A program made the position numbers and the translations under genes. Below, piece by piece: positions 58,957-64,000 of a DNA stretch of 64,000 nt. Within the stretch, counting starts at the first letter, position 1; every line of letters begins with the position of its first letter. Source of the stretch: an uncultured Thermogutta sp. (GTDB taxonomy: Bacteria; Planctomycetota; Planctomycetia; Pirellulales; Thermoguttaceae); contig CAKZMM010000162.1 of NCBI GenBank assembly GCA_937128505.1, forward strand, positions 1-64,000, written 5' to 3'. The notes beneath the pieces are model-generated. The model had not been told where the DNA came from. It made no database searches and was given only the letters and a program-made list of their open reading frames with translations.

Positions 58957-60285
58957 ATGCCCCGTGATGCGGAACCAATCGAGGATCTGTCGGCCGGCAA
59001 CAGCGGGATTTTCGCGCCGAAAAATTCCCCTGCAAATTCCGCGATTTCCGACCCTGGATGCCTTGATCCCGAAACCTTGCTTTCGGTCGATACCGCTTTG
59101 GCGGGCGGAGGCTTGACGTCATCGGCAGATGGGGCCTTGTGCGGATGCCGGAAGGCGCGGGCTTTGCGGACGCTGTTCATCATCACGTCAATGCCGGTCG
59201 GAGGCGCCGAGACGCTGCTTTGCGAGTTAGCGAAGCGGTTTGATCCGGCGAAAATCGTGCCGGAGATTTGCTGCTTGAAAGAACCGGGCCCACTCGGCGA
59301 ACATTTGGGCGCCGAGATCCCCGTGCATAGCCGGCTGCTGGCTCACAAATACGACATTTGGGTATTGGGCCGGTTGAGGCGGCTTATGCGACGCCGCCGG
59401 ATTGATTGCGTCGTTACGGTCGGCTGTGGGGATAAACTGTTTTGGGGGCGATTAGCTGCATTCTTGGCCCGGGTAAAGGTGATTTGCTCGGCCCTGCATT
59501 CGGCCGGAATGCCGGAGCGGATCGAGGGCGTCAATCGGCTGCTTTCGCCCTTGACCGACGCCTTCATTGCCCTATCGCCGTGGCATGCACGGTACCTCGC
59601 CCTACACGAGGGTTGCCCCCCTGAGCGAATCCACGTGATTCCCAATGGAGTTGATACGGTCCGATTTGCCCCGCGACCTCGCTGTGCTAAATTGCGGCGG
59701 GCTTTGGAGCTTCCTCCCGAAGCGCGGACTGCGGGGATAGTGGCGGCCCTTCGCCCGGAAAAAAACCATCGACTTTTTCTGGAAGCAGCAGCGCGGATTC
59801 GTGCAGAAGAGCCCGGCACCTATTTCTTGATTGTCGGCGACGGGCCCATGCGCTCTTCGTTGGAATCTTATTGCGGGGAGCTTCGGCTTAACGGCTGTGT
59901 GCGTTTTTTGGGGACTCGGTCGGATATCCCGGATCTTTGGTCACAGATGGAGGTGGGGCTTTTAACGTCGACCCACGAGGCTTATCCGGTAACCCTTTTA
60001 GAAGCGATGGCCTGCGGAAAACCGGTCGTAGCTACCCAGGTAGGAGCCGTGGAAGAAATTGTTCAGGATAGCCGAACGGGATTTCTCGTACCGTCAGGGG
60101 ATGCAGCCGCCATCGCCGATTGGACGGTGCAGCTTTTGCGACAGCCGGCATTAGCCCGATCGCTGGGTAGCGCTGCGCGAGCTTGGGTGGTGGAACATGC
60201 CTCCGTGGAGCGAATGGTTCGGGGCTACGAGGAGCTGCTTTGGGAGCTATACGAGCGAAAAAGCGTTCGCCGCGGCGAATCGTGA
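58957..60285 (+). CDS. Glycosyltransferase family 4 protein
   Basis: The 442-residue enzyme would add a sugar to the growing polysaccharide unit in the cytoplasm. GT4 landmarks: MPVGGAETLLCELAKRFDP near residue 75, ERIHVIPNGVDTVRFAPRP, AALRPEKNHRLFLEAAARI, and the donor-binding ExxxxxxxE in EAYPVTLLEAMACGKPVVAT followed by GAVEEIVQDSRTGFLVPSGD. The first about 70 residues are a Ser/Ala-rich extension not typical of the family. AAGGAAAA lies upstream of the ATG. It is separated from the flippase gene by the 20-bp array and ends 18 bp from the convergent phosphoesterase gene. Confidence 0.9.
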   Translation: MPRDAEPIEDLSAGNSGIFAPKNSPANSAISDPGCLDPETLLSVDTALAGGGLTSSADGALCGCRKARALRTLFIITSMPVGGAETLLCELAKRFDPAKIVPEICCLKEPGPLGEHLGAEIPVHSRLLAHKYDIWVLGRLRRLMRRRRIDCVVTVGCGDKLFWGRLAAFLARVKVICSALHSAGMPERIEGVNRLLSPLTDAFIALSPWHARYLALHEGCPPERIHVIPNGVDTVRFAPRPRCAKLRRALELPPEARTAGIVAALRPEKNHRLFLEAAARIRAEEPGTYFLIVGDGPMRSSLESYCGELRLNGCVRFLGTRSDIPDLWSQMEVGLLTSTHEAYPVTLLEAMACGKPVVATQVGAVEEIVQDSRTGFLVPSGDAAAIADWTVQLLRQPALARSLGSAARAWVVEHASVERMVRGYEELLWELYERKSVRRGES

Positions 60286-60303
60286 ATTTCCGCCGGGCCT
60301 TAG

Positions 60304-61053
60304 CTACCGGCCTTCGCGAAGCCGATCGCCCAGGAATCGATCGAGGTCCGGCACCTGGTAGATTTTGCGGATCGTCTCCTCGAAATCGTAGCTTATCCGG
60401 CGAAATCGCACGATGCCATCATCTAAAACCACATAACATGCCCGAGGATCCCCATCGCGGGGCTGACCCACAGAGCCCACATTGATCATCACTTTTTCGT
60501 CGCCGAGAACAAGCTCATGGTTGATTTCCTCGGGACTAAGAAAGCGCATATCTTCGGTAAAGACCCCGGGTACATGAGTGTGTCCCTGGAACGCGTAGCG
60601 CTCGATCAAGCTAAAGAGGCGTTCCATTTTCCGCCGATTGAAAACATCCTCCGGGAAGACATATTCATTCAAGGGGTTGCGGGGCGAGCCGTGGACGAAG
60701 AGCATGGGTCCTTCCTTGTGTACCCGCGGCAGCTCCCCGAGGAAATCCCACCGGCGATGAGCTTCACTAGGATTGAGACTGTAATGTTCGAGTTGCTTTC
60801 GGGTCCAAAAGATCGCACGTTCTGCACCGGTGTTGAAACCTTCTGGGTCGAAGAGGGCACCTTGATCGTGGTTGCCCAAAAGGCACACCTTACATTCCAT
60901 GATTAGATCGAGGCACTCGCGCGGATTGGGTCCGTAGCCGACGATGTCCCCCAAGCAATAAATCTCCTCGATACCTTGCTGCTGAATGTCGGTCAAAACT
61001 GCATTAAGTGCCTCGAGATTGCTGTGGATGTCGCTAATTAGAGCCCGTTTCAC
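60304..61053 (-). CDS. Metallophosphoesterase (YfcE/MJ0936-like)
   Basis: The 249-residue protein has the complete calcineurin-like phosphoesterase set: DIHSN, GDIVGYG, GNHD, LFVHGSP and GHTHVPG, binding two metals. The length and the [13 protein letters not shown] stretch match the diadenosine tetraphosphatase/phosphodiesterase-like group often annotated as YfcE family. Substrate is unknown. I choose the GTG at 61053 because GGGAG lies about ten bases upstream and the family begins with (M)[11 protein letters not shown]; a TTG at 61074 would add seven residues. It is convergent with the glycosyltransferase gene. Confidence 0.88.
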   Translation of the reverse strand: MKRALISDIHSNLEALNAVLTDIQQQGIEEIYCLGDIVGYGPNPRECLDLIMECKVCLLGNHDQGALFDPEGFNTGAERAIFWTRKQLEHYSLNPSEAHRRWDFLGELPRVHKEGPMLFVHGSPRNPLNEYVFPEDVFNRRKMERLFSLIERYAFQGHTHVPGVFTEDMRFLSPEEINHELVLGDEKVMINVGSVGQPRDGDPRACYVVLDDGIVRFRRISYDFEETIRKIYQVPDLDRFLGDRLREGR

Positions 61054-62403
61054 CTTCTTTTCAGCTCCCGCCAACGTTTGGCTACTCCCCTAGCATTTCC
61101 CCGGTGCTATGCCCGGGTAGATTGACGAGCATTTTGATGCTTCCCGTCCCCGAGAAACCACCTCTTTTATTCTACTTCCGAATGAGCCTGAACATACAGG
61201 GGGGATGTCTCTACTTTGTTTAAAACAACGCTTGGTTTAAGGCAACGCTTGTGCTTAAGGGAACGCCCTTAAAAACATCACTTCCAAGGGGAGAAAGTGG
61301 ATCAAATGTGCCGTGGGCAGACCGGGGAAGGCCAACACGGGCGATTGGCGAGGGGAAGCGTGCAAATAAGTGTGTCAAGGTTTTCCGCATTTTCCCCGCA
61401 ATTTTTATGCGTCTCCTGAAAGGGCCCAAATTCCACGCATTCCCTGAAAAGCCCGACTTCCAGCAAATAGGTCGCTCGGGGGAGCCAGCCTTGGGGTGCC
61501 GCTAAGTTCCTCGCCCCTTTTTGGGTTAAAAATAGTAAAAATAAAATACAGGACAAGGTTTCTATCGGGAACGGTTTTTTTCCTACTTAAAACAACGCCG
61601 GGATACTCCAACTTACAACGCGGTGAGCGCCCGCTGAAGGCCCTGCCTCGGGGGGCGGCTGAAGCTTCTAGGGGTCCTTGCCCGATGCGAATCGCCCGAA
61701 GCGGTGGCGGCGTGAAGTGATCATGCATTCGATCGCTCTTGGGCCAAGCGGCAAATACCCTGCTTTTTAAGGGGCGATGGCGACGCGGGCCAGGGGGAGT
61801 TACGGGTAACTCTCTTTTGCTCTCGAGGCAATGATCCGTTAGCATATAAGCTGGCTGATGGCCGACGAGGGGTGCGCGTCATGGGGGGATTAATTCAGGT
61901 CCCTTGCAAGTTGCGTGCTTCGCGGTGGGCTAGTACCCGCCAGCCGGAGTTAGATCATCGGTACGTCTTGGCCACAGCCAACTGCTAACGTATACCGATC
62001 AGGTTGGGGGGAAAATCTCTGGTACAGCATGAATATCGCGTGGAGACGGCGTAGCACTCGTTATGCAGGGCTAAATCGCCGTATAGCGGCAAGATTCGAC
62101 CGAGCGTCGCTTAGTATCCGTCACGTTGCGAGCAAATCATGAGTAGACTGCGGTTTTCAGGAATCCTGGCTGGAATGCCGGGAATTCGTGTGGATCCCTT
62201 CGAAAGCCGGCGACTAGCTTTATGGCTACGGTTACAACAGTACGAAACAGCATCCTTCCCCCGGAACCTCGCCATTCACAGGTTTACGACGAAATGGTGT
62301 ACCGGCAACGGGGAAAATCGTGGCGTAATTTCGTTTGGGAGTTTTTCGGTTTTTACGAGGTGACCTTACTGAAAATTCTGACCTTTTTAGGTGCACTACC
62401 AGT
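61054..62403. other. Long intergenic region between divergent genes
   Basis: About 1.35 kb without a recognisable gene. A hairpin GGTGGG-ctagta-CCCGCC lies near 61924-61941. Two copies of the ACAACGCTTG-like string near 61223 and 61242 suggest a short duplication. I looked for riboswitch or structured-RNA signatures near 61860-62150 and could not establish one. Confidence 0.45.
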
Positions 62404-63123
62404 ATGCGGATTTTAGCGCTTGAGACCACGGAGACGCCCGGGAGCGTTGCAGTCTTGGAAAAAGATCGGGTACTCGGTGAATTATTTTTGCCCACGACCC
62501 GGCGGACGACCGAGGCTTTGCATCCTGCCATCCAAGAATTGCTGCAAACGGTGGGGTGGAAACCGCGCGATGTGCAGTTAGTAGCCACTTGTGTTGGTCC
62601 GGGGTCATTCACGGGTTTGCGCCTAGGGGTAACCACGGCGAAGAGCTTCGCCTATTGCACGGGGGCAGAAGTTCAGGGCTTGGATACTTTAGAAGTGATC
62701 GCGGCACAGGTGCCGGAGACTGCCGCAACCCAGGTGATCTGGGCGGTCGTGGATGCCCTCCGCGGGGACGTGGTAGCGGGGGCATTCCGCCGGGAGGCAT
62801 CGGGGGTGCTTGTCCCCGTAGAGGCGGCCAAATTGGTGCCGTTTAGCCGTTGGATTGCCGGTTTGAAGGATGACTCGTTCATCACCGGGCCGGCACTGGA
62901 ACGTTACGAACGGCCACCGGAGCTCCGCAGCAGGGTGGTCCCCAAGGAATTCTGGGCCCCGCGAGCAGCGACCGTCGGACGGTTGGCCTGGGAGCATTAT
63001 CGGGCAGGTCGCCGTGACGATCTTTGGACACTGGTGCCGCGTTATGCGCGGCTCAGTTACGCTGAGGAAAAGTTCGGCCCCTTACCCGGGTCCAGTGCTT
63101 ATGGTGCCTCATCGCAAGCATAA
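62404..63123 (+). CDS. tsaB: tRNA threonylcarbamoyladenosine biosynthesis protein TsaB
   Basis: TsaB is the dimerisation partner of TsaD in making the t6A modification of ANN-decoding tRNAs. The 239-residue protein starts at MRILALETTETPGSVAVLEK and has the characteristic ALHPAIQELLQTVGW and VGPGSFTGLRLGVTTAKSFA stretches. The C-terminal half is less conserved, as usual for TsaB. The ATG at 62404 fits the family start; AGGTG lies about 11 bases upstream and the open frame further upstream is not family-like. No tsaD, tsaE or rimI gene is adjacent in the window. Confidence 0.9.
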   Translation: MRILALETTETPGSVAVLEKDRVLGELFLPTTRRTTEALHPAIQELLQTVGWKPRDVQLVATCVGPGSFTGLRLGVTTAKSFAYCTGAEVQGLDTLEVIAAQVPETAATQVIWAVVDALRGDVVAGAFRREASGVLVPVEAAKLVPFSRWIAGLKDDSFITGPALERYERPPELRSRVVPKEFWAPRAATVGRLAWEHYRAGRRDDLWTLVPRYARLSYAEEKFGPLPGSSAYGASSQA

Positions 63124-64000
63124 CGGGTTTGCTTTCTTTCCTGGTTGCAGCCCTTACCACGGGCATCGTCAAGCGTAAACTTTGACCGTATGTTTTGTTG
63201 GCGAGTGTCATGAGGCAAGTTCACCTTGCCCGGCGGATTAGACGCAAATTAATTTTTCAGTGCTCCTCCCGTATTTACACCAGTCGCTGGTCGCACGGTG
63301 GTTAAATCCGTAACATCGCTTGCAGCAAGATCGCCCTTTCCGCGCCGAGGCCAAAAGGGGGTTGCGATGATTAAAGTACAAGCATCCGCAAGCTTCTTGA
63401 GACCTCGAGCTAGATCGGTTAATATTTGGGTCTAAGCGTGTCTTGAGTCTGAGTGAACCACTTGCTTCTTCATTTTGTTTACATACTGATTTCGTCTACT
63501 TATTGGTTCGAGGGCCGCTGTTTTGGCTTCGCTTTTTGTCTCGAGCAATTTTTGCTTCCGATGACTAGGGGTGGTTCTGAAAGCGAATGCCGCGAAATAT
63601 CACGGTGCAAGCTCCTCGCGAAGCGCGGGAAGATTTCCGCTAGGGCATGGACGATGGTGGCAAAGGTGGGCGATTATCGCCCGTTCCTTTTCTTTTTCCT
63701 TTTGCTTTTCCGGTCGTTTTTCCGGGCTACCGCAGTAGGAGATCCCAAAGCTGCGGTTTTTCTAACTTCCCCAAATACACTAGATTGCTAATTTCGGTAA
63801 GCATCGAAACTTTTCGGGCTGCCGGGTGATAGTCGGAACGGATCGGTTCGGTTAAAACAGATTAGGACAAGGTCAAGACGGGAAAAGATTTTGCTTAGAC
63901 TTCCCAATTTTCCCAAATAGCTAGCTTTTTTAGGCTTTGGATCTCCCAGCTCTGAAGGCCGGGGATTTTACGACTCACTGTAAATGAACCACAAACCCAC
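63124..64000. other. Terminal stretch without recognised genes
   Basis: About 880 bp. A pyrimidine-rich run (about 63679-63725, dominated by CTTTT) is the only obvious feature. Open frames here have no family features. Confidence 0.45.

Noticed and set aside
61860-62150. Structured RNA or riboswitch upstream of tsaB
   Set aside because: A hairpin is present near 61924, but no known riboswitch core could be matched and tsaB is not a typical riboswitch target.

Overview
The window looks like a piece of a Planctomycetes chromosome, most likely a Pirellulales-type organism. This is inferred from gene content and not from any rRNA. The indicators are a Hanks-type Ser/Thr kinase with a DLG motif and a transmembrane Pro/Ala-rich tail, a GYF_2-plus-trypsin protein, a PmoA-like (DUF6807-type) protein, a DUF6666-like outer-membrane protein, FG-GAP and SPOR-like secreted proteins, Tat-exported sugar isomerase-like proteins and a small class II-type cytochrome. 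I count 33 protein genes and one tRNA-Arg(TCG). By my own sum the genes cover only about 43 of 64 kb, so roughly a third is non-coding, which is unusually open for a bacterium.

Layout. 0.3-7 kb: LolD-like ABC ATPase, a GYF_2/trypsin-like protease split over two frames, pabA/trpG-type glutamine amidotransferase overlapping tail-to-tail with a zinc-ribbon protein, and a solute-binding lipoprotein-like protein. 7.7-14.4 kb: PmoA-like protein, cytochrome, purM, an SPL-like radical SAM protein and an orphan ribbon-helix-helix protein. 15.7-24 kb: Tat-exported TIM-barrel isomerase, Ser/Thr kinase, and a translationally coupled AAA+/von Willebrand pair. 24.8-34.2 kb: sodium:solute symporter, a serine hydrolase fused to a NamZ-type muramidase, histidine phosphatase, a Tat-exported protein with a His/Cys-rich leader, and a URO-D-family protein. 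34.5-47.3 kb: SPOR-like protein, FG-GAP protein, tRNA-Arg, DUF6666-like protein, glgX and cstA. 47.7-60.3 kb: an exopolysaccharide locus in two divergent arms (wzz-like, wzy-like and a sugar transferase leftward; CelD/FemAB-like acetyltransferase, polysaccharide deacetylase, flippase and glycosyltransferase rightward). 60.3-63.1 kb: metallophosphoesterase and tsaB.

The most striking feature is in the DNA between and at the ends of genes. Nearly every long gap carries its own short tandem duplication or array: periods mostly 14-36 bp, two loci near 60 bp, each with a different sequence. The clearest are twelve 20-bp units at 58661-58900, seven 17-bp units at 39446-39564, six ~20-bp units at 26507-26634 and five 60-bp palindrome-bearing units at 49412-49680. 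In three genes the stop codon lies inside such a duplication, and two arrays sit in frame inside genes. I did not find cas genes, transposases, phage genes, rRNA or a convincing riboswitch. Starts were chosen from Shine-Dalgarno-like sequences where visible; several genes have none.
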